This document shows, one piece after another, positions 1-6,431 of a stretch of 17,149 nucleotides of DNA. The DNA comes from DATCKG01 sp036562385. Its GTDB lineage: Bacteria; Bacillota; Sulfobacillia; Symbiobacteriales; Symbiobacteriaceae. A program made the position numbers and the translations under genes. Where the stretch lies: NCBI GenBank assembly GCA_036562385.1, contig DATCKG010000075.1:1-17149 (forward strand), in the 5' to 3' direction. The first letter of the stretch is position 1; every line of letters starts with the position of its first letter. The notes below the pieces were generated by a model, which made no database searches, was not told the DNA's origin, and saw only the letters and a list, made by a program, of their open reading frames with translations.

Positions 1-126
1 CTTCAGTCGCTTGACGTGGCGTTCGCTGAGCCCCAGAACCTGAGCTGCCTCGCGGATGAGGAGCTGACCTTCCACGACCCGCTGCAGGACCATGGCACGA
101 TTCCATTCAGCCTGAGACAATGTCAC
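1..126 (-). CDS. Transposase, N-terminal part (IS1202/ISNCY-like), runs off left edge
   Basis: The minus strand is open from position 141 to the window edge. From the GTG at 126 it encodes 42 residues starting M-T-L-S-Q-A-E-W-N-R. A helix-turn-helix follows at about residues 24-42 (LLIREAAQVLGLSERHVKRL). From memory, this opening plus a sequence-specific HTH is typical of IS1202/ISNCY-type DDE transposases; the catalytic core would lie outside the window. In-frame ATG codons at 129 and 141 are alternative starts. The GTG at 126 is preferred because AAGG lies five bases upstream of it and because it gives the usual M-T-L-S opening. The gene has the same orientation as the HEAT-repeat gene upstream of it. 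The exact IS family is uncertain, and completeness cannot be judged. Confidence 0.7.
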   Translation of the reverse strand, partial: MTLSQAEWNRAMVLQRVVEGQLLIREAAQVLGLSERHVKRLK

Positions 127-176
127 CATCACCTTGTTCATAGGTGACATTTTCACAGACCGATTTCAGGGTGACA
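121..176. repeat. Probable terminal/subterminal repeats at the right end of an IS element
   Basis: The heptamer TGTCACC or its complement GGTGACA occurs three times in 56 bp: at 121-127 on the plus strand, and as GGTGACA at 143-149 and 170-176. The copies lie just upstream of the transposase start, where an IS terminal inverted repeat and transposase-binding sites are expected. The outermost copy ends near 176, about 21 bp from the HEAT-gene stop codon, and probably marks the element boundary. The other end and the target duplication are outside the window or cannot be seen, so the exact border is inferred. Confidence 0.5.
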
Positions 177-197
177 ATATCACGGGCTGGCCACACC

Positions 198-920
198 TTA
201 ACGCCGGCGGCCGGTGACCGCTTCGGCGGTCCGGCGGACCTGTGGGTCGGGGTCGAAGCGCAGCAGGGCCATCTGCCTGATTGCCTCCGGCGACAGGGAT
301 GGCAACCGGTTCAGCGCCAGCAGCGCGGCCCGGCGGACCTCCCGGTGCGGGTCCCTCAGGGCACCCGTGAGCGGCGCCTCCACCGCCGTGTAGGCCCCCA
401 TGCCACCCAGGCAGTAGGCGGCCATCTTTCGGGCGGTGGGATCGGGACTCTGCAGGGTCTCCACCACCATCTCCACAGCCTCCGGATGGCTCCAGCCGAG
501 TGCCAGGGCAAGCTGAGCGGCGGCCCAGCGGAGGTCCCGGTCCTGGGCGCTCATGGCGTCGCTGAGGGCATGGCGCATTTCCGGCAGCCAGAGGCCGAGG
601 CGGGCGCTCACCAGGGCCGCTCCCCAGGCCCGCCGGCGGTTCGTTCCGCCCATGGCCTGGCGCAGGGCCGGTATCACGGCGCCCGAGTGGCGGGCCAGCA
701 GCTGCAGGCAGTTGGCGGTATGCACCTGCACCCCCTTCTCCGGGTCGCCCAGGCCGCGGATCAGCACGGGCAAAAGCCGGGCAGTAAGCGGCTCCCAGTC
801 GGTGCGGCCGCTCTCCTGCTCAGCCTGCAGCGCCTGCTCCAGCGCAGCGGCTGCCGCCAGGCGCCGGGCGGGGTCCGGGGAGGACAGGGCAGAGAGGTGA
901 GGTTCTATGGGATCGGCCAT
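198..920 (-). CDS. HEAT-repeat domain protein
   Basis: A 240-residue soluble protein made almost entirely of helical pairs in the HEAT/PBS-lyase style. Clear repeats include 'LIRGLGDPEKGVQVHTANCL', 'TLQSPDPTARKMAAYCLGGM', 'ALRDPHREVRRAALLALNRL' and 'LLRFDPDPQVRRTAEAVTG', each with the D-P-x-x-x-V-R-x-x-A pattern. HEAT repeats form curved scaffolds that bind proteins or, in some families, DNA. No catalytic motif, signal peptide or membrane segment is visible, so the specific role is unknown. The ATG at 920 is chosen because GAGGAGG lies about eight bases upstream; a TTG at 938 would add six residues but has no such site. The gene is divergent from nth. An IS element sits directly downstream, and the reading frame is intact. 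Confidence 0.75.
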   Translation of the reverse strand: MADPIEPHLSALSSPDPARRLAAAAALEQALQAEQESGRTDWEPLTARLLPVLIRGLGDPEKGVQVHTANCLQLLARHSGAVIPALRQAMGGTNRRRAWGAALVSARLGLWLPEMRHALSDAMSAQDRDLRWAAAQLALALGWSHPEAVEMVVETLQSPDPTARKMAAYCLGGMGAYTAVEAPLTGALRDPHREVRRAALLALNRLPSLSPEAIRQMALLRFDPDPQVRRTAEAVTGRRR

Positions 921-952
921 GGCACTTCCTCCTCGCAATGTTCCCTGTCCCT

Positions 953-981
953 ATGATACGCCCATACGCCCGGGCTTTCGA
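953..981 (-). promoter_or_regulatory. Possible promoter of the HEAT-repeat gene
   Basis: On the minus strand TCGAAA (981-976, 4 of 6 to TTGACA) and TATCAT (958-953, 5 of 6 to TATAAT) are separated by 17 bp. The predicted start of transcription falls about 25 bp before the ATG at 920, leaving room for the strong ribosome binding site. This is a by-eye match only. Confidence 0.35.
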
Positions 982-1040
982 TCCCCGGAAGGGTTGACGG
1001 GGGTGGTATGAGGGCCCAATCTATTTCCTGAGGTGAAAGA

Positions 1041-1754
1041 ATGACCAGTCAGCAGGTGCCGGTGGCAGAGATTCTGCACCGGCTGAGCCAGATGTACCCG
1101 GAGGCGAAGTGTGCCCTGGAGCACCGGAACGCCTTCGAACTGCTGATTGCCACCATGCTGTCGGCCCAGTGCACCGACGCCCGTGTCAACATTGTCACCC
1201 GGCGGATTTTCCCACGCTACAACCGGCCGGAGCACTTCGCTGCCCTGACTCCGGAGCAGATCGGCGAGATGATCCGGGACTGCGGGCTGTGGCGCAGCAA
1301 GGCCCGCAACATCCACGATACCTGCCGCATGCTGCTGGAGCGGTACGGCGGCGAGGTGCCCGCTTCCCTGGAAGAGCTGACGCAACTGCCCGGCGTTGGG
1401 CGGAAAACGGCCAATGTGGTCCTGTCCAACGCCTTCGGGATTCCAGCCATCGCGGTGGACACCCACGTGCTGCGGGTGGCCAACCGGCTGGGACTGGCCA
1501 GCGCCAAGACGCCGGAGGAGACGGAGCAGCAGCTAATGGACTGCATTCCCCGGGAGCAGTGGAGCCAGGCCCATCACTGGCTGATCCATCACGGCCGGCA
1601 GACCTGCCATGCCCGGCGGCCTGAATGCGGCCGGTGCCCCCTGGCGGACCTGTGCCGGTACGCCCGGGAAAACGGCCTCGCGGGGCAGGGCGCCCGGCAG
1701 GGGAGCACGACAGCAAACGCGAAAGGAGTGGAAGCTGGTGATCCGCGTCGGTGA
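1041..1754 (+). CDS. nth: Endonuclease III, base-excision DNA glycosylase/AP lyase
   Basis: A 237-residue HhH-GPD glycosylase that removes oxidised pyrimidines and cleaves the abasic site in cytoplasmic base-excision repair. The helix-hairpin-helix is LPGVGRKTANVV (about 116-127), with the Schiff-base lysine at K122. The catalytic aspartate is D140 in VDTHVLRV. The [4Fe-4S] cluster ligands C189, C196, C199 and C205 show the exact C-x6-C-x2-C-x5-C spacing of Nth. The length is somewhat above the usual ~210-220 residues because of a low-complexity tail after the cluster (about 212-237). The last 17 bases overlap the start of the peroxiredoxin gene, which suggests translational coupling. The ATG at 1041 follows AGGTGA. 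Confidence 0.95.
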   Translation: MTSQQVPVAEILHRLSQMYPEAKCALEHRNAFELLIATMLSAQCTDARVNIVTRRIFPRYNRPEHFAALTPEQIGEMIRDCGLWRSKARNIHDTCRMLLERYGGEVPASLEELTQLPGVGRKTANVVLSNAFGIPAIAVDTHVLRVANRLGLASAKTPEETEQQLMDCIPREQWSQAHHWLIHHGRQTCHARRPECGRCPLADLCRYARENGLAGQGARQGSTTANAKGVEAGDPRR

Positions 1755-2193
1755 CCAGGCGCCCGATTTCACCCTGGAGAGCACCCAGGGGCCCTTCCGG
1801 CTCTCCGCACTCCGGGGGGAACGGGCCGTGGTGCTGATTTTCTATCCCCGGAACAACACGCCGGGCTGTACCCGGCAGCTCTGCGCGGCCCGAGATGCGC
1901 TCAGCGAGTACGAAAAGCGGGGGGCCCAGGTGGTGGCGGTGAACCCGGGGAGTCTCGCGTCCCATCAGAAGTGGGCAGCCTCTTCGGGGTTCACGTTTCC
2001 CCTCTGTTCGGACCCCGATAAGGAGGTGGCCAGGGCCTACGGAGCGGTCAAGCCCCAGGGCGGCATTCAGCGGACCGTCGTGGTGGTGGACCGGCAAGGT
2101 CGGGTGGCCTGGGTGAAACAGGGCCTGCCGGCTACCGAGGAGATCCTGGCCGTGTTGGATGCGCTCAACCGCGGTGAGGAGCCCCTTCCCTGA
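1738..2193 (+). CDS. Peroxiredoxin, BCP/PrxQ type
   Basis: A 151-residue thioredoxin-fold peroxidase reducing hydrogen peroxide and organic peroxides with thiol reductant. The motif YPRNNTPGCTRQLC carries the peroxidatic cysteine C44 and a resolving cysteine C49. The C-x4-C spacing is characteristic of atypical 2-Cys PrxQ/BCP enzymes. A conserved arginine that helps activate the thiolate is probably R112 in GGIQRTVVVVD. Threonine T41 precedes the active cysteine as expected. The start is placed at GTG 1738, nine bases after AAAGGAG, giving the family opening VGDQAPDFTL. A longer frame back to 1609 would only translate the nth region. No signal peptide is seen, so it is cytoplasmic. Coupling to nth links peroxide removal with repair of oxidised DNA; that link is inference. 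Confidence 0.9.
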   Translation: MIRVGDQAPDFTLESTQGPFRLSALRGERAVVLIFYPRNNTPGCTRQLCAARDALSEYEKRGAQVVAVNPGSLASHQKWAASSGFTFPLCSDPDKEVARAYGAVKPQGGIQRTVVVVDRQGRVAWVKQGLPATEEILAVLDALNRGEEPLP

Positions 2194-2220
2194 CCGTACG
2201 GGAAAAGGAGGGGGACATCG

Positions 2221-2676
2221 ATGGAACGGATCCGGCTGACAGGCGATCCGCTTCGGACGGCACCCGTTCGGGAGTGGTCAGAGCGGCCCGCGGACCCAGC
2301 CCTCCGGGGGTCCTTCCGGGAGAGCCTGGCCGCCGCCCGAAAAGCCCAGTGGAATGAACGGCTGGATCGGGCGCTGGAGCGGCTGGACCAGTTCGGCAGC
2401 GAACTGGCCGAGCGGCGCACCCTGGAGGACCTGAAGCGGTACCGGATGGCGGTGGCGGAACTGATCCGGGATCTGACCAGCCAGATGGTCCAGGTGCGGG
2501 TGGATCTCGAGTGGGATTCTCATTCATGGGAACAACGCACCCTGGTGACGCTTCGCCGTGTCAATGAGGAGGTGGAGCGGCTGGCCCAGATGGTGCTGGA
2601 CCACGAAAAGGACCGGCTGGCGATCCTGGAGAAGCTGGGCGAAATCAAGGGGCTGCTGCTGGATGTGAGGCTTTGA
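2221..2676 (+). CDS. yaaR: YaaR family protein (DUF327)
   Basis: A 151-residue charged, largely alpha-helical cytoplasmic protein with likely coiled coils at about 35-90 and 105-145. The central block 'LAERRTLEDLKRYRMAVAEL' and the closing GEIKGLLLDV (140-149) match, from memory, the Bacillus subtilis YaaR pattern ('...RTFKDL...' and GEIKGLL). The function of this Firmicutes family is not established. No enzyme motif is visible. The ATG at 2221 follows an AAGGAGGGGG site. It lies 27 bp after the peroxiredoxin stop and 54 bp before bpsA, so it is probably cotranscribed. The N-terminal ~35 residues look disordered and proline/arginine-rich. Confidence 0.75.
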   Translation: MERIRLTGDPLRTAPVREWSERPADPALRGSFRESLAAARKAQWNERLDRALERLDQFGSELAERRTLEDLKRYRMAVAELIRDLTSQMVQVRVDLEWDSHSWEQRTLVTLRRVNEEVERLAQMVLDHEKDRLAILEKLGEIKGLLLDVRL

Positions 2677-2730
2677 AACAGCAATCTCGAAGAAATGGCA
2701 TCAAACTCTAGGGCGGAAGGAGCGGTACCT

Positions 2731-3786
2731 ATGGCATCAACCGGTATTGCTGTGGAAGCCCATCGTACCCAGGTTCTTTTGCTCCGTACACTCTACTTCG
2801 GTCCTCGATCCTTCTGGGAGCTGCTGCGAGCCGGCAGGGCCCATACCCATCAGGTGCTGGAGGCCTTGCAGGGGCTCCTGAGCAGTGAGCTGGTGACCTA
2901 CGACGGCAGCAATTTTGTCATCACCCCGGCGGGGCGCCGGCAGGTGGAGGAACTGGGGCTGGACCGGGTGGCCGATACACATTGCGAGATCTGTGCGGGG
3001 CGCGGGCACGTCCTGCGGCCGCCTTTCGACCATGTCCTGGCGGAGTTCCGGGAGATCGCGGCCTTGCGGCCCCGAGCGACCAGCGACTTCGACCAGGGCT
3101 ACGTTACCCCCGAGGTCACGGTGCTGCGGCTGGCTCTGATGGCACAGCACGGCGACCTGGCCGGTCGGGACCTGCTGCTCCTGGGGGACGATGACCTGAC
3201 CGGCATCGCCGCGGCCCTCTCGGGGCTACCCCGCCGCATCTGTGTCCTGGATGTGGACGAGCGAATCGTCCAGTTCATCCGGGAGGTGGCCCGGGATCGG
3301 GGCTGGCAGAACCTCCAGGCCGAGGTCTACGACGTGCGGACCGCGCTGCCGTCCCATCTGCGGGGCCAGTTCGACGTCTTCTTCACCGACCCGGTGGAGA
3401 CGTTAAAGGGCATCTTCCTGTTCCTGAGCCGCTGCACCGAAGCGCTACGGGGGCCAGGCGCCGCCGGTTACTTCGGCCTCTCCTATCTGGAGGCTTCCTG
3501 GCGGAAGTGGAGGCAGATCCAGCAAGGGCTCCTGCAGATGGGCTATGCCATCACGGAGATGCGGAGCGCCTGGCAGGACTACCTGCTGGAAGACATTGTG
3601 GCCCGGGGTTACCCGGTGGCCCAGATGGCGCCGGTGCCGGTTCAGGAGCCGGACGTGGCCTTCTACACCAGCACCGTTTACCGGCTGCAGCTGGTCGAGG
3701 CGCCCCAGCCCATCTACAGCGGGCCGGTGGAGCTCGGCCGGGAACTGTACTACGATGAGGAGGCCTGCGTCACGTTGCCCGAATAA
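2731..3786 (+). CDS. bpsA: Branched-chain polyamine synthase, N4-bis(aminopropyl)spermidine synthase
   Basis: A 351-residue enzyme of the BpsA (former DUF43) family. These enzymes transfer two aminopropyl groups from decarboxylated S-adenosylmethionine to spermidine, giving the quaternary branched polyamine found in thermophiles. Residues 1-80 resemble a winged helix. C85 and C88 form a C-x2-C pair followed by GRGHVL. The Rossmann methyltransferase-like core carries the family hallmark GDDDLT (152-157), the nucleotide-binding acidic stretch VLDVDER (172-178), FFTDPVET (217-224) and GPGAAGYFGL (241-250). The acidic GDDD motif is the known catalytic site. ATG 2731 is preferred over 2695 because AAGGAG lies eight bases before it. 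The gene is last in the nth-prx-yaaR-bpsA cluster and is followed by a hairpin. It suggests a thermophilic lifestyle. No speD or speE is visible nearby. Confidence 0.88.
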   Translation: MASTGIAVEAHRTQVLLLRTLYFGPRSFWELLRAGRAHTHQVLEALQGLLSSELVTYDGSNFVITPAGRRQVEELGLDRVADTHCEICAGRGHVLRPPFDHVLAEFREIAALRPRATSDFDQGYVTPEVTVLRLALMAQHGDLAGRDLLLLGDDDLTGIAAALSGLPRRICVLDVDERIVQFIREVARDRGWQNLQAEVYDVRTALPSHLRGQFDVFFTDPVETLKGIFLFLSRCTEALRGPGAAGYFGLSYLEASWRKWRQIQQGLLQMGYAITEMRSAWQDYLLEDIVARGYPVAQMAPVPVQEPDVAFYTSTVYRLQLVEAPQPIYSGPVELGRELYYDEEACVTLPE

Positions 3787-3801
3787 GGAGACGGCGCCTA
3801 C

Positions 3802-3822
3802 GTGCCGGGAAATTCCCGGCAC
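3802..3822 (+). terminator. Hairpin terminator after bpsA
   Basis: A perfect 9-bp inverted repeat, GTGCCGGGA (3802-3810) and TCCCGGCAC (3814-3822), with a 3-base loop, starts 16 bp after the bpsA stop. It is followed by TGTTCTCATTT, a modest T-rich tail. It probably ends the nth-bpsA transcript and separates it from metY. The weak T-tract makes termination efficiency uncertain. Confidence 0.7.
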
Positions 3823-3926
3823 TGTTCTCATTTATGAGTACAATCCGGCGCGGATGGGCGGTTTGTGTGATAGGATGGCATCAACATCGCTACGCAAGAT
3901 TCGGGCAACAAAGGAGTGTGGGCAGA

Positions 3927-5204
3927 GTGGCTGAGTACAAGATCGAGACCCTTGCCATCCACGCCGGACAGGAGCCGGATCCCACCACCCGTGCGGTGGC
4001 GGTTCCCATTTACCTGACCACGTCCTACGCCTTTAAGGACACCGAACATGCGGCGCGGCTGTTTGCCCTGCAGGAACCCGGCAACATCTACACCCGCATC
4101 ATGAACCCTACCACCGACGTGTTTGAAAAGCGGGTGGCTGCCCTGGAGGGGGGCGTGGGCGCCCTGGCGGTGGCCTCCGGGCAGTGCGCGGAGCTGTACG
4201 CGATCCTGAACCTGGCCCAGGCCGGCGATGAGATCGTGGCCTCCAGCAACCTCTACGGCGGCACCTACGCCCTGCTGGCGCATAACCTGCCGCGCTTCGG
4301 CATCAAGGTCCACTTCGTGGATCCCTCCGATCCGGAGAACTTCCGGAAGGCCATCACCCCCAAGACCCGGGCCATCTACGCGGAGACCATCGGCAACCCG
4401 GCCATCGACGTGCTGGACATCGAGGCGGTCGCCAAGGTGGCCCACGACAACGGCATCCCGCTGATCATCGACAACACCTTTGCCACTCCGTATCTGTGCC
4501 GTCCGCTGGAGTGGGGCGCTGACATTGTCATTCACTCCGCCACCAAGTTCATCGGCGGCCACGGCACCGTCATTGGCGGCATCATCGTGGACGGCGGCAA
4601 GTTCGACTGGTCCACGGGGAAGCATCCGCTGTATACCGAGCCGGATCCCGCCTACCACGGCCTGCGGTTTGCCGACCTCGGTCGGGAGGCCTACATCCTG
4701 CGGGCCCGGGTGAGCCTGCTGCGGGATCTGGGCGGCTCGCTGTCGCCGGTCAATGCCTTCCTCTTCCTGCAGGGCCTGGAGACCCTGCACCTGCGGATGG
4801 AGCGGCACTGCAGCAACGCGCTGGCGGTGGCCAAGTACCTGCAGGAGCACCCCAACGTGCTGTGGGTGAATTATCCGGGCCTGGAGACCAGCCCGTACTA
4901 CCACTTGGCCAAGAAGTACCTGCCCAAGGGCGCGGGTGCGATCCTGAGCTTCGGCATCAAGGGCGGCGCGGAGGCCGGCCGTCGGTTCATCGAGAGCCTG
5001 CGGCTTTTCACGCACCTGGCCAACGTGGGCGACTCCAAGTCCCTGGCTATCCATCCTGCGACCACCACGCACCAGCAGCTTACCGAGGAGGAGCAGCTGG
5101 CGGCAGGGGTGCGGCCTGAGACCGTCCGCCTCTCCATCGGCACCGAGAATGTGGACGACATCATCGCCGACCTGGAGCAGGCCCTGGCCAAGGCCGTCCA
5201 GTAA
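3927..5204 (+). CDS. metY: O-acetylhomoserine aminocarboxypropyltransferase (sulfhydrylase)
   Basis: A 425-residue PLP enzyme of the Cys/Met metabolism family. It most likely makes homocysteine directly from O-acetylhomoserine and sulfide in methionine synthesis. The PLP lysine is K207 in IHSATKFIGGHGT. Other marks are YTRIMNPTTDVFEKR (55-69), the substrate-loop tyrosine region SSNLYGGTY (107-115) and the PLP aspartate in IIDNTFATP. The length of about 425, and an insertion after the lysine (about 222-262), favour MetY over the ~380-residue MetB/MetC enzymes. Start GTG 3927 follows AAGGAG by ten bases and gives the family opening 'ETLAIHAGQ'; an upstream ATG at 3834 overlaps the terminator region. 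It appears monocistronic. No S-box riboswitch is visible in the ~100-bp leader. A cystathionine synthase-like activity cannot be excluded. Confidence 0.9.
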   Translation: MAEYKIETLAIHAGQEPDPTTRAVAVPIYLTTSYAFKDTEHAARLFALQEPGNIYTRIMNPTTDVFEKRVAALEGGVGALAVASGQCAELYAILNLAQAGDEIVASSNLYGGTYALLAHNLPRFGIKVHFVDPSDPENFRKAITPKTRAIYAETIGNPAIDVLDIEAVAKVAHDNGIPLIIDNTFATPYLCRPLEWGADIVIHSATKFIGGHGTVIGGIIVDGGKFDWSTGKHPLYTEPDPAYHGLRFADLGREAYILRARVSLLRDLGGSLSPVNAFLFLQGLETLHLRMERHCSNALAVAKYLQEHPNVLWVNYPGLETSPYYHLAKKYLPKGAGAILSFGIKGGAEAGRRFIESLRLFTHLANVGDSKSLAIHPATTTHQQLTEEEQLAAGVRPETVRLSIGTENVDDIIADLEQALAKAVQ

Positions 5205-5234
5205 CGAGGTACAGCTTCATCTGCCCAAACCGAT

Positions 5235-5293
5235 GGCCATTCGCCCGGGTGAGGCGGCAGCCCATCCGACTTGCCCGGGCGGACGGCCATTCG
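5235..5293. repeat. Nested inverted and direct repeats between metY and dat
   Basis: CGCCCGGG (5242-5249) and CCCGGGCG (5274-5281) form a perfect 8-bp inverted repeat with a 24-base spacer. The nonamer GGCCATTCG occurs directly repeated at 5235-5243 and 5285-5293, exactly 50 bp apart. The inverted repeat could be a hairpin terminating metY, but no T-tract follows. The direct repeats sit immediately upstream of the putative dat promoter and could be regulator sites. Function is not established. Confidence 0.5.
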
Positions 5294-5296
5294 TCA

Positions 5297-5325
5297 TTGA
5301 AGTGATGCGCCGGGTGTGATACCGT
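5297..5325 (+). promoter_or_regulatory. Possible dat promoter
   Basis: TTGAAG (5297-5302) is followed after 17 bp by TACCGT (5320-5325), preceded by TGA as in an extended -10 element. The -10 match is poor (3 of 6), so this is tentative. It would give a leader of roughly 45 bases before the GTG at 5378. Confidence 0.3.
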
Positions 5326-5377
5326 AAGGGAAAAGCAGGTTCATGAAATGGCAGGGTTTAGAGAGGAGACGAAGGTC

Positions 5378-6214
5378 GTGGCGCTTACCGTCTATCTGAA
5401 CGGTCAGTTTCTGCCCTACGAGCAGGCTGCCATCCCGGTAGAAGACCGGGCCTTTTTGCTAGCCGACGGCATCTACGAGGTCATCCGGGTCTACCGGGGG
5501 CGGCCCTTTTGCATGGAGGAGCACCTGAAGAGGCTGCAGCGGAGCGCCCGGGCGATCCGCCTGCCGGAACCGGATCTGGATGAACTGAGGCAGGTGGCCG
5601 CGAAGCTGATCGCCCTCAATGGGCTGACGGAAGCCACCATCTACATCCAGATCAGCCGGGGCGCCTACAGTCCCCGCACCCATGCGTTCCCGGCGGAGCC
5701 GGTTCGCCCCACCGTGCTGGTCATTGCCCGGGAGTTTACCGGCCACCCGGAGCTGAATCGCCGCGGCGTCAAGGCGATCACCGTGCCGGATCAGCGCTGG
5801 GCCCGGTGCGATATCAAGAGCGTGGCGCTTTTGCCCAACGTCCTGGCCAAGCAGCAGGCGGCGGAGGCCGGGGCCTATGAGGCGATCTTCGTCCGGGACG
5901 GCATCGCCATCGAGGGCAGCAGCTCCAACCTGTTTGCTGTGCTGGACGGCGAAATTCGCACCTATCCGGCCTGCAACTACATCCTGCGGGGCATCACCCG
6001 GGATGTGGTTCTGGACCTGGCCCGGGAACTGGGGTATTCCGTGCGGGAGGAGGGCATTCCGGTGGAGGACCTTTCCCGGTGCTCCGAGGTCTGGATCACC
6101 TCCACCACGTCGGAGGTGATGCCCATCGTGGAGATCGACGGCCGGCCGGTGGGCGATGGGCGCCCGGGGCCGGTGGCGCTGGCCCTGTACCGCGCGTATG
6201 CGGAGCGGGTGTAA
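5378..6214 (+). CDS. dat: D-amino-acid (D-alanine) aminotransferase
   Basis: A 278-residue fold-type IV PLP aminotransferase. Dat interconverts D-alanine plus 2-oxoglutarate with pyruvate plus D-glutamate, feeding peptidoglycan precursors in the cytoplasm. The PLP lysine is K147 in RCDIKSVALL. The cofactor-ring glutamate is E179 in IEGSSSN. R100 and H102 in SPRTHAFP match the residues that hold the substrate carboxylate in Bacillus D-amino-acid transaminase, favouring Dat over the related branched-chain (IlvE) and aminodeoxychorismate lyase enzymes. The motif 'GITRDVV' and the ending 'TSTTSEVMPIVEIDG' are also Dat-like. Start GTG 5378 follows AGGAG by nine bases; the in-frame ATG at 5348 would add ten residues with no family similarity. 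The gene stands alone, between metY and the nuo locus. Confidence 0.92.
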   Translation: MALTVYLNGQFLPYEQAAIPVEDRAFLLADGIYEVIRVYRGRPFCMEEHLKRLQRSARAIRLPEPDLDELRQVAAKLIALNGLTEATIYIQISRGAYSPRTHAFPAEPVRPTVLVIAREFTGHPELNRRGVKAITVPDQRWARCDIKSVALLPNVLAKQQAAEAGAYEAIFVRDGIAIEGSSSNLFAVLDGEIRTYPACNYILRGITRDVVLDLARELGYSVREEGIPVEDLSRCSEVWITSTTSEVMPIVEIDGRPVGDGRPGPVALALYRAYAERV

Positions 6215-6331
6215 GGGGCCTGTTTTCCCTGCCCTGGAAGGTTCCTACTCCCATGAGGAAATAGAATCGGACCCATAGCGGATTGCCATTCTCACAAGGT
6301 GCCAGAGCAAATACTCCCAGGGTAGATGTCG

Positions 6332-6361
6332 TTGACTGTATCGGAAACGCAACAGTATAAT
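6332..6361 (+). promoter_or_regulatory. Near-consensus sigma-A promoter of nuoB
   Basis: TTGACT (6332-6337) and a perfect TATAAT (6356-6361) are separated by 18 bp. Transcription would start near 6368, about 65 bases before the nuoB GTG. The bases from the -10 onward (TATAATGAGCGTG) match the nuoA promoter at 12 of 13 positions. An ATG inside this -10 box (6360) is in frame with nuoB but cannot be the start of a transcript made from here. Confidence 0.8.
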
Positions 6362-6431
6362 GAGCGTGGCATGCATCGCGGCTGCCAGAGCACTGTGTGC
6401 CTTGCGGGTACCGGAGAGGGAGGTGGTTCTG

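Noticed and set aside
144..956. 270-codon plus-strand frame across the HEAT-repeat gene
   Set aside because: The minus-strand frame has clear HEAT repeats and a strong ribosome binding site. The plus frame begins within the IS repeats and looks like random Gly/Arg/Pro/His-rich sequence.
994..1022. TTGACG upstream of nth as a promoter
   Set aside because: The -35 box is good, but the sequence 17 bp later (CAATCT) is a poor -10 and the implied start would overlap the ribosome binding site.
3823..3926. S-box (SAM) riboswitch or T-box before metY
   Set aside because: The leader is only about 100 bp, and I could see neither the conserved SAM-aptamer stems nor a T-box core sequence.
3828..5072. 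414-codon minus-strand frame opposite metY
   Set aside because: metY is intact with PLP-enzyme motifs. The antisense product shows no family pattern.
6215..6331. Terminator after dat
   Set aside because: Only short, imperfect complementarities (for example TTCCT/AGGAA) are present, without a T-tract.
6360..6431. N-terminal extension of NuoB from the ATG at 6360
   Set aside because: That ATG overlaps the -10 box. The extra 24 residues do not resemble NuoB, and GTG 6432 has a proper ribosome binding site.
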